Source: Ruegeria faecimaris (GTDB lineage Bacteria > Pseudomonadota > Alphaproteobacteria > Rhodobacterales > Rhodobacteraceae). From it: DNA of 64,000 nt. This document shows, piece by piece, positions 44,045-54,393 of the stretch. The notes beneath the pieces were generated by a model, which had not been told where the DNA came from, did not search any database, and saw only the letters and a list, made by a program, of their open reading frames with translations. Position numbers and translations under genes: made by a program. The stretch spans positions 124,001-188,000 of the forward strand of contig NZ_FXTE01000001.1 of NCBI RefSeq assembly GCF_900182615.1. Reading direction: 5' to 3'. Numbering within the stretch: position 1 is the stretch's first letter; each line of letters opens with the position of its first letter.

Positions 44045-45335
44045 ATGCCAGCGTGCCGTCCCGCTGTAAGGTCAGTTTACCGCCAAGATAGGGGGCCAGA
44101 ACCTTGGGCAAGGTCACGGTACCATCGGCGTTCTGACCATTTTCCAGCACGGCGATCAAGCAACGACCGACAGCCAGGCCGGAGCCGTTCAGTGTATGGA
44201 CGTATTCCGGTTTGCCACCCGCTTCGGGGCGGAACCGCGCGTTCATGCGGCGGGCCTGAAAATCACCACAAGTCGAGACCGAGCTGATCTCGCGATAGGT
44301 ATCCTGTCCGGGCAACCATGCCTCGATGTCATAGGTACGGCGCGCGCCAAAGCCCATGTCGCCCGTACACAGGATCACGGTGCGATAGGGTATGCCCAAT
44401 TTTTCTAGAATACCTTCGGCGCAGCGTAACATGCGCTTTTGTTCCTTATCCGATTTATCCGGATGGGTGATTGAGACCATCTCGACCTTTTCGAACTGGT
44501 GCTGGCGCAGCATCCCACGGGTGTCTCTGCCAGCGCTGCCAGCCTCGGACCGGAAGCACAGGGAATGCGCGGTATAGCGGCGAGGCAGATAGCTTTCGTC
44601 GATCAGCGTTTCATTGACGATATTGGTCAGCGACACTTCGGAGGTCGGGATCAGCCACCAGCCTTCACGGGTCTGATAGCTGTCCTCGCCAAACTTCGGC
44701 AGTTGCCCGGTGCCCTGCATCATTTCGGACAGAACCAGAACCGGGCCGTTGACCTCGGTTAGTTCGTTTTCGTTGATATGTGTGTCCAGCATGAACTGCG
44801 CCAATGCGCGGTGAATGCGGGCTACGCCACCGGACAGCAGCACAAAACGCGAGCCGGACAGTTTCGCGGCAGTCTCAAAATCCATACCGGTCTGGACGGC
44901 TTCGATCTCAAAATGCTCTTTGGGCGCAAAATCCAGCGTGGGCGGAGCGCCCCAGCGGTTGACTTCGACATTGTCGTTTTCATCCGCGCCTTCGGGCACA
45001 TCTTCGGCGGGCAGGTTGGCGATGCGGATCAGTTGATCGGTCAGAAGGGCGTCCAGATCCTTGGCCTCGGTCTGCATCTGGGCGATCTCGGCCTTTTTCT
45101 CGGCGACCAGCGCGCGCAGGCGCTCGAACTCGACCTCATCGCCACGACCCTTGGCCGCACCAACCTCTTTGGAAGCCTTGTTTTGCTCCGCCTGAGCGGT
45201 TTCTGCGGCCAATATCTTGGCGCGGCGGCTTTCGTCCAGGCGCAACAGGTCCGACGACACCGGCGCGTCCCCACGGCGCGCAAGGGCGGCGTCGAAAGCG
45301 GCTGGGTTTTCGCGTATGGCGCGGATGTCGTGCAT
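44043..45335 (-). CDS. serS: Seryl-tRNA synthetase
   Basis: Class II synthetase of 430 residues charging tRNA-Ser. It starts with the coiled-coil tRNA-binding arm ([22 protein letters not shown], helix from about 30-100), followed by the class II core including [36 protein letters not shown] and the C-terminal [21 protein letters not shown]. It is complete and lies alone, convergent with the HhH gene and upstream of nothing in the same operon. Confidence 0.97.
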   Translation of the reverse strand: MHDIRAIRENPAAFDAALARRGDAPVSSDLLRLDESRRAKILAAETAQAEQNKASKEVGAAKGRGDEVEFERLRALVAEKKAEIAQMQTEAKDLDALLTDQLIRIANLPAEDVPEGADENDNVEVNRWGAPPTLDFAPKEHFEIEAVQTGMDFETAAKLSGSRFVLLSGGVARIHRALAQFMLDTHINENELTEVNGPVLVLSEMMQGTGQLPKFGEDSYQTREGWWLIPTSEVSLTNIVNETLIDESYLPRRYTAHSLCFRSEAGSAGRDTRGMLRQHQFEKVEMVSITHPDKSDKEQKRMLRCAEGILEKLGIPYRTVILCTGDMGFGARRTYDIEAWLPGQDTYREISSVSTCGDFQARRMNARFRPEAGGKPEYVHTLNGSGLAVGRCLIAVLENGQNADGTVTLPKVLAPYLGGKLTLQRDGTLA

Positions 45336-45407
45336 GGTTCAGGTCCTTAAATGCGTGAATCACTGAACCTGCTTATGCACCATATGAAAGGCAGGGTGTA
45401 GCACCGG

Positions 45408-47069
45408 TTACGACTTATCCGTTCCCTCGTGTGCTTCATGTGCCAGATGGCCATCCCAGCCTTCAGTGGGGATTTTCGGCTCGGGTGGATCGGCGATGTA
45501 AGACGGGGTCATAATCTGCACATTGTTCTCATTGAACACAGCCACAATATTGCGATGCAGGTCTGACCGAATTTTCGGGATGATGCTGCCCCGCGTAGTA
45601 TAGCCGTTGATCTGATAATTGATCGCATAGTCGGCCAGAGCGGTCCACAAAACGAATGGTTCTGGCTTTGCCTTGATTGCCTTTGTTCGGCGCGCGGCTT
45701 CGATCAGCATCGCTTCGACCTTCTCCGTAGGCTCCTCATAGCCGATACCAACAGTCGTATGCAGCAACAGCCCGCTACCATCTGTTTTCTTTGAAAAGTT
45801 GATCACATCCGAATTCATCAACTGCGCATTTGGGATCGAGATCAACTCGTTCTTGATCGACTTCAGGTGGGTCTCCATCAGCTTGATCCGTACAACGTCG
45901 CCGATGTGGTCGCCGATCTGGATGCGATCGCCGATCGAGGTTGAGCGGCGGTAGATCACAAACAGCCCAGCCAGCATGTTGGAGACCACCGAATTCGCGC
46001 CAAGCGATAGCATCGCACCCACCAGAATAGTCAGCCCCTGAAACGCTGCGGAATCCGAGCCTGGGATATAGGGTACTGCAAACACCAATGCGATCAGGAT
46101 GACCAAAACGCGGGCAATGTTGAATGTCGGGTTTACCCAATGGCTTTCAAAATCGCCCAGTTCGAATGTGCCGGCCTCGACCGCGTCAAAGAACACGCGC
46201 ATCCCTTTGATGATATACATCGCCAACCAGGCGATCAGCGCCAGCATGATAAGGTTGGGGATATAGCTGACCACTCCTTTGAAGATCAGCAGAACCGGTT
46301 CGGTCAGATAGGTCAGCAACAGCTGAGCGAAATACCGGGTTTCGGCAAAGGAAAGCAGAACAAAAGACAGGTAGTAGTAAAAGCCCAGAAAGAAGACGAC
46401 CAGCAATATGAAGTTCAGACCGTAACTGACGAGGGCTGCAATGGCTTCGGCTTGAACGCTTTTGGCTGTTGCCGTTTCCACGTCCTTCAGATGGCGCGAT
46501 ACGAATTTCAGGGTACGACGTCTGATGCGCCGGTGCAGCCACAGAATAATGGCGATGAATACGGCAAACCCCAGCGTCCAGCCCAAAGCCTCAAGCGCGC
46601 CGGATACACGCGCCTGTTCGGTTCGGTTTGCGCGGTAAGCGACAATCGCATCATGGATGGCCGAGCCATGGAGATAGGTGATGACGTCCAGCTCCATCTG
46701 GTCCATTTCGGCATCGGCGACGGTGACCGTCGATACCGGCACGCCATCAACCAGAATACGCGTGCCCAGTTCCGTATCCTCATAAGTGACAGTAACTTCG
46801 GGATTTTCCGAGGACAGGGCCACTTGGATAATGTTGTTCTGAACGGTCTCGGCCCGTTCGGGCGCGGGCAGGGCGCTGGATCCGCGCAGGAAAAACAGGC
46901 TTTCGCCGTCGATGATGACCGGCGCTTTGAAATTCTCTGATTGTTCAGAGGTTTCAGGCGTTTCGATTGGCGCATCCTGTGCTAGCGCCATCGCTGTGCT
47001 GAACATAATCCAGACAAGCGTGAACCAGATGCGCGAAAGCGTGCCAAGCGTTTGGATTAATTGAATCAT
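45408..47069 (-). CDS. Mechanosensitive ion channel, MscS family
   Basis: A 553-residue protein with an N-terminal signal peptide (FTLVWIMFSTAMALAQ), a periplasmic domain of about 110 residues, several membrane helices and the MscS core: TILVGAMLSLGANSVVSNMLAG (TM3) and the C-terminal beta-domain (RRSTSIGDRIQIGDHIGDVVRIKL). The large N-terminal domain resembles eukaryotic-type or MscK-like extensions. AGGAGG precedes the ATG at 47069. It probably releases solutes under osmotic downshift. Confidence 0.88.
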   Translation of the reverse strand: MIQLIQTLGTLSRIWFTLVWIMFSTAMALAQDAPIETPETSEQSENFKAPVIIDGESLFFLRGSSALPAPERAETVQNNIIQVALSSENPEVTVTYEDTELGTRILVDGVPVSTVTVADAEMDQMELDVITYLHGSAIHDAIVAYRANRTEQARVSGALEALGWTLGFAVFIAIILWLHRRIRRRTLKFVSRHLKDVETATAKSVQAEAIAALVSYGLNFILLVVFFLGFYYYLSFVLLSFAETRYFAQLLLTYLTEPVLLIFKGVVSYIPNLIMLALIAWLAMYIIKGMRVFFDAVEAGTFELGDFESHWVNPTFNIARVLVILIALVFAVPYIPGSDSAAFQGLTILVGAMLSLGANSVVSNMLAGLFVIYRRSTSIGDRIQIGDHIGDVVRIKLMETHLKSIKNELISIPNAQLMNSDVINFSKKTDGSGLLLHTTVGIGYEEPTEKVEAMLIEAARRTKAIKAKPEPFVLWTALADYAINYQINGYTTRGSIIPKIRSDLHRNIVAVFNENNVQIMTPSYIADPPEPKIPTEGWDGHLAHEAHEGTDKS

Positions 47070-47271
47070 CGGTCCTCCTGCCGGCCAACTATATCCCAGC
47101 CGAGCCCGGATCAAAGGACCGATCTGCGACCCCGGTGTATTTCTTTGATCATTATGAGACAATCATTGTAAAAACCTGTGCTGCCATTCCTTGCAAACAG
47201 GTGGTTCAGAGAATAGGTTCTCGCAAAATTTGCGGAGCATTTTCGCAGTACCAAACCAAAAGGAATATCCC

Positions 47272-47559
47272 ATGGAAGGTGGCGCAATCGCCCAGTTTCT
47301 CCCGCTGATCCTGATTTTTGCGATCATGTATTTCCTGCTGATCCGTCCACAGCAGAAGAAAATGAAGGAACATCAAGCCATGGTCGAGGCCGTGCGCCGG
47401 GGCGATCAGGTCGTTACCCAGGGTGGGCTGATTGGTAAAGTGGCCAAGGTCAAAGAAGGCGACAACGAGATCGAAGTCGAAATCGCCGAGGGAGTCAAAG
47501 TCCGCGTGGTTAAATCGACCATTTCGCAGGTTCTGAACAAGACTGAGCCGGCGAAGTAA
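47272..47559 (+). CDS. yajC: Preprotein translocase subunit YajC
   Basis: A 95-residue accessory subunit of the SecDF complex with one N-terminal membrane helix (IAQFLPLILIFAIMYFLLIRP) followed by the conserved RPQQKKMKEHQ and GDQVVTQGGLIGKV. AAGGA fixes the ATG at 47272. It lies 33 bases before secD in the same operon. Confidence 0.95.
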   Translation: MEGGAIAQFLPLILIFAIMYFLLIRPQQKKMKEHQAMVEAVRRGDQVVTQGGLIGKVAKVKEGDNEIEVEIAEGVKVRVVKSTISQVLNKTEPAK

Positions 47560-47592
47560 CTTCGCGATATAATCCCTTGAAAAGGCAGGGTA

Positions 47593-49254
47593 ATGCTGCA
47601 AATTGATACCTGGAAGCGGGTTCTGATCTGGCTGGTCTGCGTGACTGGCTTGCTGATGGCCCTGCCGAATGCGTTTTATACGCGCGTTGAACAATCCAAT
47701 GACGCCAAGGCGGCGATTGAGCTTGGCGTCGACACTCCTGAAATGCAGGCCGAGGCGGCGCAATGGCCGAACTGGCTGCCGTCGTCGCTGGTCAATCTAG
47801 GGCTGGATCTGCGTGGTGGCGCGCATCTTTTGGCCGAAGTTCGGGTGGGTGACGTCTACGAATCCCGCATGGACGCCATGTGGCCCGAAATTCGGGATGC
47901 GCTGCGGGACGAACGTGCCACCGTGGGCACCATCCGTCGCCAGGACTCGGCGCCTGCTGAGATTCGCCTTCGCATCAGTCAGCCCGAGGGCATGTCCCGC
48001 GCGCTGGAGGTTGTCCGCGGTCTGGCCCGTCAGGTGCAGACCCTCAGCGGTGTAGGGGCCACGGATATCGAGGCTCGCGCCGAAGGTGATACGATCATTG
48101 TGCAACTTTCTGAGGCCGAGAAGCTGGCCTCAGACGACCGCACCGTGCGTCAATCGCTGGAAATCATTCGCCGCCGGATTGACGAGGTGGGCACCCGCGA
48201 GCCGACCATCCAAAGGCAAGGCACCGACCGTATCCTGATCCAGGTGCCAGGTATCGGCAGCGCAGGAGAGTTGAAAGAGATCATCGGCACGACCGCGCAA
48301 CTGACCTTTAACCCCGTCGTTGGGCGCGGAACCGACCCCGATGCGGTAGCGGGCGTTGGCGAAGAGGTGGTGCCGTCGATTGACGAAAATGGCGTCTATT
48401 ACACGTTGGATGCCGCGCCTGTTGTAACGGGCGAGGAACTGGTCGATGCGCAGCCCGCGTTTGACCAGAATGGCCGCCCGGCGGTGAGTTTCCGCTTTAA
48501 CACCTCAGGCGCGCGCAAATTTGGTGATTACACGCTGGAAAACATCGGGGCACCCTTTGCCATCGTACTGGATGACGAAGTGATCTCAGCCCCGGTGATC
48601 CAAAGTCATATCCCCGGTGGGTCTGGTATCATCACCGGTAATTTCACCGTTGAGGAAAGTACAAATCTGGCTGTCCTGTTGCGCGCAGGGGCACTGCCCG
48701 CCGGGCTGGAGTTTCTGGAAGAAAGAACCATCGGTCCCGAGCTGGGCCAGGACAGTATCGACGCGGGTAAGGTGGCAACCATCGTGGCCTTTGTCGCGGT
48801 GCTGACATTCATGGCGCTCAGCTATGGCCTGTTTGGTATCTTCGCCAATATTGCGCTGATCATCAACGTTGGCCTGTTGTTCGGTCTGCTTTCCCTGATT
48901 GGGGCGACGTTGACCCTGCCTGGGATCGCGGGGATTGTTCTGACGGTAGGTATGGCGGTGGATGCCAACGTACTGATCTTCGAGCGTATCCGAGAGGAAC
49001 TGAAATCTGCCAAAGGTCCTGCCCGCGCGATTGAGCTGGGTTATGAAAAAGCGCTGTCGGCCATTCTGGACGCCAACGTGACCACCTTCATTACCGCTGT
49101 AATCCTGTTTGCTATGGGCAGCGGGCCAGTGCGCGGGTTCGCAATCACTTTGGGTCTGGGTATTCTGACCTCGGTCTTCACCGCGATCTTCGTGACGCGC
49201 CTGATGATCGTGATTTGGTTCGAACGCCGCCGTCCGAAAACGATCGAGGTTTGA
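47593..49254 (+). CDS. secD: Protein translocase subunit SecD
   Basis: RND-fold accessory to Sec translocation, 553 residues. One N-terminal helix, then the periplasmic P1 region (LGLDLRGGAHLLAEV), and the C-terminal domain (DSIDAGKVATIVAF...GIVLTVGMAVDANVLIFERIREEL) with the conserved membrane acid-containing TM4. It uses the proton gradient to pull preproteins outward. The ATG at 47593 follows an AAAGGCAGGG region. secF starts two bases after the stop. Confidence 0.96.
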   Translation: MLQIDTWKRVLIWLVCVTGLLMALPNAFYTRVEQSNDAKAAIELGVDTPEMQAEAAQWPNWLPSSLVNLGLDLRGGAHLLAEVRVGDVYESRMDAMWPEIRDALRDERATVGTIRRQDSAPAEIRLRISQPEGMSRALEVVRGLARQVQTLSGVGATDIEARAEGDTIIVQLSEAEKLASDDRTVRQSLEIIRRRIDEVGTREPTIQRQGTDRILIQVPGIGSAGELKEIIGTTAQLTFNPVVGRGTDPDAVAGVGEEVVPSIDENGVYYTLDAAPVVTGEELVDAQPAFDQNGRPAVSFRFNTSGARKFGDYTLENIGAPFAIVLDDEVISAPVIQSHIPGGSGIITGNFTVEESTNLAVLLRAGALPAGLEFLEERTIGPELGQDSIDAGKVATIVAFVAVLTFMALSYGLFGIFANIALIINVGLLFGLLSLIGATLTLPGIAGIVLTVGMAVDANVLIFERIREELKSAKGPARAIELGYEKALSAILDANVTTFITAVILFAMGSGPVRGFAITLGLGILTSVFTAIFVTRLMIVIWFERRRPKTIEV

Positions 49255-49255
49255 C

Positions 49256-50230
49256 ATGAGACTGAAACTCGTACCCCAGAATACCTCGTTCGATTTCTTC
49301 AGTCGCTGGAAGATTTGGCTGGGTATCTCGGCCTTGATGATGATTGTCGCGTTTACGTCATTCATGCTGCAGGGCCTGAATTTCGGCATTGATTTCCGTG
49401 GAGGGACCACCATTCGGACCCAAAGCGCGCAGGAAATCGATGTCGGCACATATCGTGACGCTATTGCGCCGCTTGGACTTGGCGACGTGACGATCACCGA
49501 GATTTTCGATCCGAGCTTCGGGCCAGATCAACATGTCGCGATGATCCGCATTCAGGCGCAGGATGATGCTGAGGCTGTCAATGCGGCCACGATTGAACAA
49601 ATTGGCGAAGCTCTTGCCGCAGCGGACCCCGGGTTGAAACTGCCCTTCGAAAGCGTCGAATCTGTAGGACCCAAAGTCTCGGGAGAGCTTATCCAGACCG
49701 CCGTAATCGCGGTGGTGCTCGCCATTGGGGCGGTGCTTGTCTACATCTGGCTGCGGTTTGAATGGCAGTTTGCGCTGGGGGCTGTCGCTGCGCTGGTGCA
49801 TGACGTCATCCTGACTATCGGCATCTTTTCCGAACTGCAGATCCGCTTTGATCTGGCGATCATCGCTGCGCTGCTGACCATCGTGGGCTATTCGTTGAAT
49901 GATACGGTGGTCGTGTTCGACCGGGTGCGCGAGAACTTGCGGAAATACAAGAAAAAGGACCTAAAGGAGGTTCTGAACATTTCGATCAACGAAACGCTCA
50001 GCCGGACAGTCATGACCTCTGTCACCACCTTGCTGGCGTTGATTTCGCTCTATGTTCTGGGCGGGGATGTGATCCGCGGGTTTGTCTTTGCTATGATTTG
50101 GGGTGTGATCGTAGGTACCTATTCGTCCGTCTTTGTGGCCTCAACCATCCTGTTGTGGCTGGGCGTCAAGCGCGACTGGTCCAAGCCATCAAACACTTCT
50201 GGCAACCAGTTTGCCAACATCGATGCCTGA
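49256..50230 (+). CDS. secF: Protein translocase subunit SecF
   Basis: A 324-residue partner of SecD with NFGIDFRGGTTIRTQ in the first periplasmic region, and the C-terminal TIVGYSLNDTVVVFDRVRENLR motif that carries the SecF signature. It is co-transcribed with secD and overlaps the following TauE-family gene by eight bases. Confidence 0.96.
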   Translation: MRLKLVPQNTSFDFFSRWKIWLGISALMMIVAFTSFMLQGLNFGIDFRGGTTIRTQSAQEIDVGTYRDAIAPLGLGDVTITEIFDPSFGPDQHVAMIRIQAQDDAEAVNAATIEQIGEALAAADPGLKLPFESVESVGPKVSGELIQTAVIAVVLAIGAVLVYIWLRFEWQFALGAVAALVHDVILTIGIFSELQIRFDLAIIAALLTIVGYSLNDTVVVFDRVRENLRKYKKKDLKEVLNISINETLSRTVMTSVTTLLALISLYVLGGDVIRGFVFAMIWGVIVGTYSSVFVASTILLWLGVKRDWSKPSNTSGNQFANIDA

Positions 50231-50969
50231 GTATTTTGGCCAGTCCCCCACAGGGCTGGCCATCATAGTTTTTGCTGCCTTTCTTGGCGGTGTAGTGCGC
50301 GGCTTTTCCGGATTTGGGACCGCCCTGATATTCCTGCCAATCGCAACCCCATTCCTTGATCCTTTCAAGGCGCTGACCTGCCTGACAATCATGGATATAC
50401 TGGGCCCGCTGCCCAACCTTCGCCGGGCCTGGCGCGAGGTCGACAGGGGTGATCTGGTCCGTCTGGTGGGAGGGTGCGCACTCGCTCTGCCATTGGGGCT
50501 GTGGTTGCTGACCGCGGTCGATCCACATGTATTTCGCTATACCGTTAGCCTGTTGGCGTTTCTTATGCTGGCTATTCTGGTGTTCGGTCTGCGCTATCAC
50601 GGTCATGTCAGTCGCAAAATGGTTTTGGGAATAGGAGGCGCTGGTGGGTTTTTGGGCGGTGTCGCGGGCCTGCCCGGACCGGCCGTTATCTTGTTCTATA
50701 TGTCTCGACCTCTGCCCGTGGCCGTGATCCGTGCGACGATCCTGTTATACCTGTTCGCCTTTGATTTTCTGCTGCTCGGGTACCTGACTGGCATGGACCG
50801 TATCACGCTGCCTGCTGTGATATTGGGTCTGGTTCTGGCGGTCCCCAACCTGGCTGGTAATTGGCTGGGTGGTTGGATGTTCCGGCCCGAGCGGGAAAAG
50901 CTGTATCGTGCCGCTGCGTATCTGGCGATAGCGCTTGCAGCCTTGTCGGGCTTACCGCTTTGGGGCTAG
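50223..50969 (+). CDS. TauE/SafE-family membrane transporter
   Basis: A 248-residue polytopic protein with a duplicated core: FLGGVVRGFSGFGTALIFLP and GGAGGFLGGVAGLPGPAVIL, each with the TauE-type Gly/Phe motif. It probably exports an anion such as a sulfur- or carbon-containing acid. The ATG at 50223 lies within the end of secF, and the gene is followed without a gap by the Mth938 gene, so it is in the sec operon. It differs from the TauE gene at 15516-16343. Confidence 0.82.
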   Translation: MPEYFGQSPTGLAIIVFAAFLGGVVRGFSGFGTALIFLPIATPFLDPFKALTCLTIMDILGPLPNLRRAWREVDRGDLVRLVGGCALALPLGLWLLTAVDPHVFRYTVSLLAFLMLAILVFGLRYHGHVSRKMVLGIGGAGGFLGGVAGLPGPAVILFYMSRPLPVAVIRATILLYLFAFDFLLLGYLTGMDRITLPAVILGLVLAVPNLAGNWLGGWMFRPEREKLYRAAAYLAIALAALSGLPLWG

Positions 50970-51332
50970 ATGCCTCCTATGCGTATGAATGAAATCTCTT
51001 ATGACAATGCGGCCCCTGTTGACGGATATGGTCCTGGGTTTTTCCGCATCGGTGGTCAGGTCTATGACGGGTCGGTACTGACCGGCCCGGCAGGATCAGC
51101 GAAATGGGGCGGGTACGACGACAGGGATGGTCTGTTGAAATTGGCGGGTCAGGTCGATGTGCTGTTTATTGGAACCGGCGCTGAGCTGGCCCATATTCCT
51201 TCTGATCTGCGCGCCGCCTTGGAAGATTCGGGGATCGGGGTTGAGATCATGAACTCTCCGTCCGCGTGCCGCACATACAATATCCTGTTATCCGAAGGGC
51301 GCCGTATTGCGCTGGCGCTGCTACCGGTCTGA
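50970..51332 (+). CDS. Mth938-like (DUF498/DUF598) domain protein
   Basis: A 120-residue single-domain protein: MNEISYDNAAPVDGYGPGFFRIGGQVYDGSV, VDVLFIGTGAELA and GVEIMNSPSACRTYNILLSEGR are the family landmarks (human AAMDC/NDUFAF3-type fold). Related proteins support respiratory complex I assembly or are uncharacterised. The ATG at 50970 follows the previous stop directly; ATGs at 50979 and 50985 are alternative starts. No separate ribosome-binding site is evident. Confidence 0.83.
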   Translation: MPPMRMNEISYDNAAPVDGYGPGFFRIGGQVYDGSVLTGPAGSAKWGGYDDRDGLLKLAGQVDVLFIGTGAELAHIPSDLRAALEDSGIGVEIMNSPSACRTYNILLSEGRRIALALLPV

Positions 51333-51445
51333 TCGGATTCTTTTCCTCTGTCCTTGCGCTTAGATGCCACCCAAATACGTTGCTGTCGGTATGCTGCGGC
51401 AAATCCCGCCTTTTGCCTCTGACGGCAATAGGATAAGCGGGATTC

Positions 51446-52060
51446 ATGACATTGACCGTGACCGACCTGTCGATCGCCCGAGGGGGCGTTCCTGTGCTGG
51501 AAAATCTCAGCTTTTCGCTGGAGCCCGGAAAGGCGCTTATCCTACGCGGGCCGAACGGGATCGGTAAAACAACGCTGCTGCGAACGCTGGCAGGCCTGCA
51601 GCCTCCGCTTGAGGGGCAGATCGACGGGGCTGAGGACCGGATCGCCTATGCCTCACATTCCGACGGACTCAAGCCGACTCTGACCGTGGTGGAAAACCTG
51701 TCGTTCTGGGCGCAGGTCTTCGGCAGTCACAGCATTCAACCGGCCTTGGACGCGTTTGCTTTGACTGAGCTGTCGGATCGCCATGCCGGCAATCTGTCGG
51801 CAGGCCAGAAACGTCGATTGGGGTTGGCGCGGATGTTGGTCACCGAACGACCCATCTGGATGTTGGATGAGCCCACTGTGTCGCTGGATAAGAATGCAGT
51901 GCAGATGTTTGCTGACGCGGTGCGCGCGCATCTGGGGCAGGGTGGGTCTGCCTTGATTGCCACCCATATCGACCTTGGTCTGGACGGAGAGGTCCTGGAT
52001 GTGGGGCCCTACAAGGCTAAACCGAAACCTGTCGATGATCTCGACGGAGGTTTCCTGTGA
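51446..52060 (+). CDS. ccmA: Heme exporter ATP-binding protein CcmA
   Basis: ATPase of 204 residues that drives release of heme-loaded CcmE during cytochrome c maturation. It has Walker [17 protein letters not shown], the signature [14 protein letters not shown] and Walker [15 protein letters not shown]. The stop overlaps the ccmB start by four bases, giving translational coupling. Confidence 0.95.
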   Translation: MTLTVTDLSIARGGVPVLENLSFSLEPGKALILRGPNGIGKTTLLRTLAGLQPPLEGQIDGAEDRIAYASHSDGLKPTLTVVENLSFWAQVFGSHSIQPALDAFALTELSDRHAGNLSAGQKRRLGLARMLVTERPIWMLDEPTVSLDKNAVQMFADAVRAHLGQGGSALIATHIDLGLDGEVLDVGPYKAKPKPVDDLDGGFL

Positions 52061-52713
52061 TCGCCCTGCTTTTACGTGATTTGAAACTGGCCTTCCGTGC
52101 GGGCGGAGGGTTTGGCCTTGGCCTGGCGTTTTTTCTTATCGTCACCGTGCTGGTGCCTTTTTCAGTTGGCCCGCAATCCGCGTTGTTGTCCACGATTGCA
52201 CCTGGCGTGCTATGGCTGGGGGCACTTTTGGCCTGCCTTCTGTCACTTGACCGGCTGCTTGCGCTGGATTGGGAGGACGGCTCGCTCGACCTATTGGCGA
52301 CCGCGCCCCTGCCGTTAGAAGCGGTCATAACGATCAAGTCTTTGGCGCATTGGCTGACCACGGGCTTGCCACTGGTTCTGGCTGCGCCCTTCCTGGGCGT
52401 TCTGCTTAATTTGCCTTTGCCCGGCTTTTTCTGGCTTGTCGTCTCACTTTTGATTGGCACGCCCGCGATGAGCGTCATCGGAACCTTTGGTGCCGCTCTT
52501 ACGGTCGGCTTGAAACGCGGCGGATTGCTGCTGTCGCTTCTTGTGCTGCCTCTTTATGTACCGACATTGATCTTCGGGGCCGAAGTCGCGCGCCGCGGCG
52601 CAACCGGAATGGAAACGCAGACACCCTTGTTGATGCTGGCTGGGATCACTGCGGCGACGATTGCCCTGTTACCTTTTGCCAGCGCCGCCGTGTTGCGCAT
52701 TAACCTACGGTGA
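52057..52713 (+). CDS. ccmB: Heme exporter membrane protein CcmB
   Basis: A 218-residue inner-membrane protein with six hydrophobic helices and the family start [23 protein letters not shown], plus [21 protein letters not shown]. It forms the CcmABCD complex that exports heme to CcmE. It is the second gene of the ccm operon. Confidence 0.95.
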   Translation: MIALLLRDLKLAFRAGGGFGLGLAFFLIVTVLVPFSVGPQSALLSTIAPGVLWLGALLACLLSLDRLLALDWEDGSLDLLATAPLPLEAVITIKSLAHWLTTGLPLVLAAPFLGVLLNLPLPGFFWLVVSLLIGTPAMSVIGTFGAALTVGLKRGGLLLSLLVLPLYVPTLIFGAEVARRGATGMETQTPLLMLAGITAATIALLPFASAAVLRINLR

Positions 52714-52774
52714 CACAGTGTAACTTTGACGGATGTCAATTGAGAATGAACCCGACTCGGACTAGATAAGGCCC

Positions 52775-53548
52775 ATGTCTATCGCAGCCAAAGCCAATAC
52801 CCTCTGGGAATATGCCAATCCGCGCAAGTTTCTTGCCACCAGTGAACGGGTGATGCCGTTCTTCTGGGGCGCGGCTTTGGTTTGCATCGTCATTGGTCTG
52901 GTGTGGGGATTTTTCTTCACACCCGATGATTACAAGCAGGGATCGACCGTCAAGATCATTTACCTGCATGTGCCCGCCGCACTGATGGCGATTAACTGCT
53001 GGCTTATGATGCTGGCGACCTCTCTGGTTTGGCTGGTTCGCCGTCATCATGTCAGTGCGCTGGCTGCGCGCGCGGCCGCACCTGTGGGCATCGTGATGAC
53101 ATTGATTGCGTTGGCAACCGGGGCGATTTGGGGGCAGCCCATGTGGGGCACCTGGTGGGCCTGGGATCCACGTCTGACCTCATTCCTGATCCTGTTCCTC
53201 TTCTATTTGGGCTATGTCGCCTTGTGGGAGGCGATCGAAGACCCTGATACGGCTGCCGATCTGACCTCGATCCTGTGTCTGGTGGGGTCGGTCTTTGCTA
53301 TCCTCAGCCGTTATGCGGTGAATTTCTGGAATCAGGGGCTGCATCAGGGCGCTTCTGTCCTGCGGGCTGGTGCCGTGACTGGAGCGGATACCGAAGAGAA
53401 GGTCAGCAATATCTATTTCTATCCTCTGCTGCTGTGCATTGTCGGGTTCGTGTTGTTGTTCATCGCCTTGGTACTTTACCGCACGGGTACTGAAATTCGC
53501 ACGCGTCGGACCAAGACTCTGCTGGCGCGGGAAAGGGCAAACGGATGA
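52775..53548 (+). CDS. ccmC: Heme exporter membrane protein CcmC
   Basis: A 257-residue membrane protein carrying the tryptophan-rich WGQPMWGTWWAWDPRLTS motif that binds heme at the outer membrane face, with conserved histidines in HVPAALMAI and HQGASV. It loads heme on CcmE. The gene is 61 bases after ccmB, and its stop overlaps the ccmD start. Confidence 0.96.
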   Translation: MSIAAKANTLWEYANPRKFLATSERVMPFFWGAALVCIVIGLVWGFFFTPDDYKQGSTVKIIYLHVPAALMAINCWLMMLATSLVWLVRRHHVSALAARAAAPVGIVMTLIALATGAIWGQPMWGTWWAWDPRLTSFLILFLFYLGYVALWEAIEDPDTAADLTSILCLVGSVFAILSRYAVNFWNQGLHQGASVLRAGAVTGADTEEKVSNIYFYPLLLCIVGFVLLFIALVLYRTGTEIRTRRTKTLLARERANG

Positions 53549-53703
53549 TCCCTGATCTTGGAAAATATGCCGATACGGTGCTCTGGTCCTATGTGGTTTC
53601 CATCGGGCTTTTGCTGGCGCTGGTTCTGGTCAGCGTGATGAGGGGCCGCAAGAGCCAGGCTGAACTGGAAAAAGTTGAACAGAGGATAAAGCGCAATGGC
53701 TAA
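53545..53703 (+). CDS. ccmD: Heme exporter small subunit CcmD
   Basis: A 52-residue single-helix protein (KYADTVLWSYVVSIGLLLAL) that helps release CcmE from CcmABC. It begins at ATG 53545, overlapping the ccmC stop by four bases, and ends in TAA at 53701-53703, overlapping ccmG by eight bases. Size and position are typical. Confidence 0.92.
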   Translation: MIPDLGKYADTVLWSYVVSIGLLLALVLVSVMRGRKSQAELEKVEQRIKRNG

Positions 53704-54235
53704 GATCTCGCCCCTGATGATTGCGCCTCCGTTGATATTTGGTGCCTTTGCTGTACTTGCTGGTATTGGCATGTTCCGTGATGACCCAAACGCTTTGCCC
53801 TCGGCCCGTGAGGGCCAAACCGCGCCACCGGTTGTATTAACAGATTTTGCAGGCAAGCCACAATTTGACGACGCAACGTTGCGCGATGGACAGATCAAGC
53901 TTGTGAATTATTGGGCCAGTTGGTGCGCGCCCTGCCGGGTGGAACACCCAAACCTGCAGGCCCTGTCGGATGAAGGCATTCCTGTCTACGGTATCAATTA
54001 TAAGGACAAGCTGGAAAATGCCGAGGCATTCCTGAACGAACTTGGTGATCCCTATACGGGTATCGGCCGGGATGAACAGGGACGCATGGCGCTGGACTGG
54101 GGCGTTTACGGCGTACCGGAAACCTATGTGGTCGATGGCGACGGAACCATTATCCTGCGCTTTGCTGGGCCGATTACCCAGCGCGTCATCGAAGGAACTA
54201 TTCGGCCCGCTTTGGAAAAGGCTAAGGCCGATTAA
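53696..54235 (+). CDS. ccmG: Thiol:disulfide oxidoreductase CcmG (DsbE)
   Basis: Periplasmic, membrane-anchored thioredoxin-like protein of 179 residues that reduces the apocytochrome CXXCH site. It has one N-terminal helix (LMIAPPLIFGAFAVLAGIGMF), the active site WCAPC (Cys77 and Cys80) and the cis-proline segment YGVPETYVVDG. It closes the ccmABCDG operon; ccmE, ccmF and ccmH are not in the window. Confidence 0.95.
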   Translation: MAKISPLMIAPPLIFGAFAVLAGIGMFRDDPNALPSAREGQTAPPVVLTDFAGKPQFDDATLRDGQIKLVNYWASWCAPCRVEHPNLQALSDEGIPVYGINYKDKLENAEAFLNELGDPYTGIGRDEQGRMALDWGVYGVPETYVVDGDGTIILRFAGPITQRVIEGTIRPALEKAKAD

Positions 54236-54393
54236 CGCGGCAGGGTGAGGGAAGAAACACCAGTCTTCTGAATGATCTGGTCACAATCATCCATCTTGGT
54301 GCTGTCACCGTCGCCCCTCTGGTTGGGCAGAACCAAGTGGGAGGTCGGTGAAAAAGCCAGGCACAGTATCCTGGCGCAAATGGAACGTAAAAA

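Noticed and set aside
54232-54390. Minus-strand frame ending TGVSSLTLPR between ccmG and acnA
   Set aside because: Coding-like in its last 40 codons but without a start codon after the acnA terminator; the only in-frame ATG leaves about 22 residues. It may be a fragment of a lost gene, but support is too weak.
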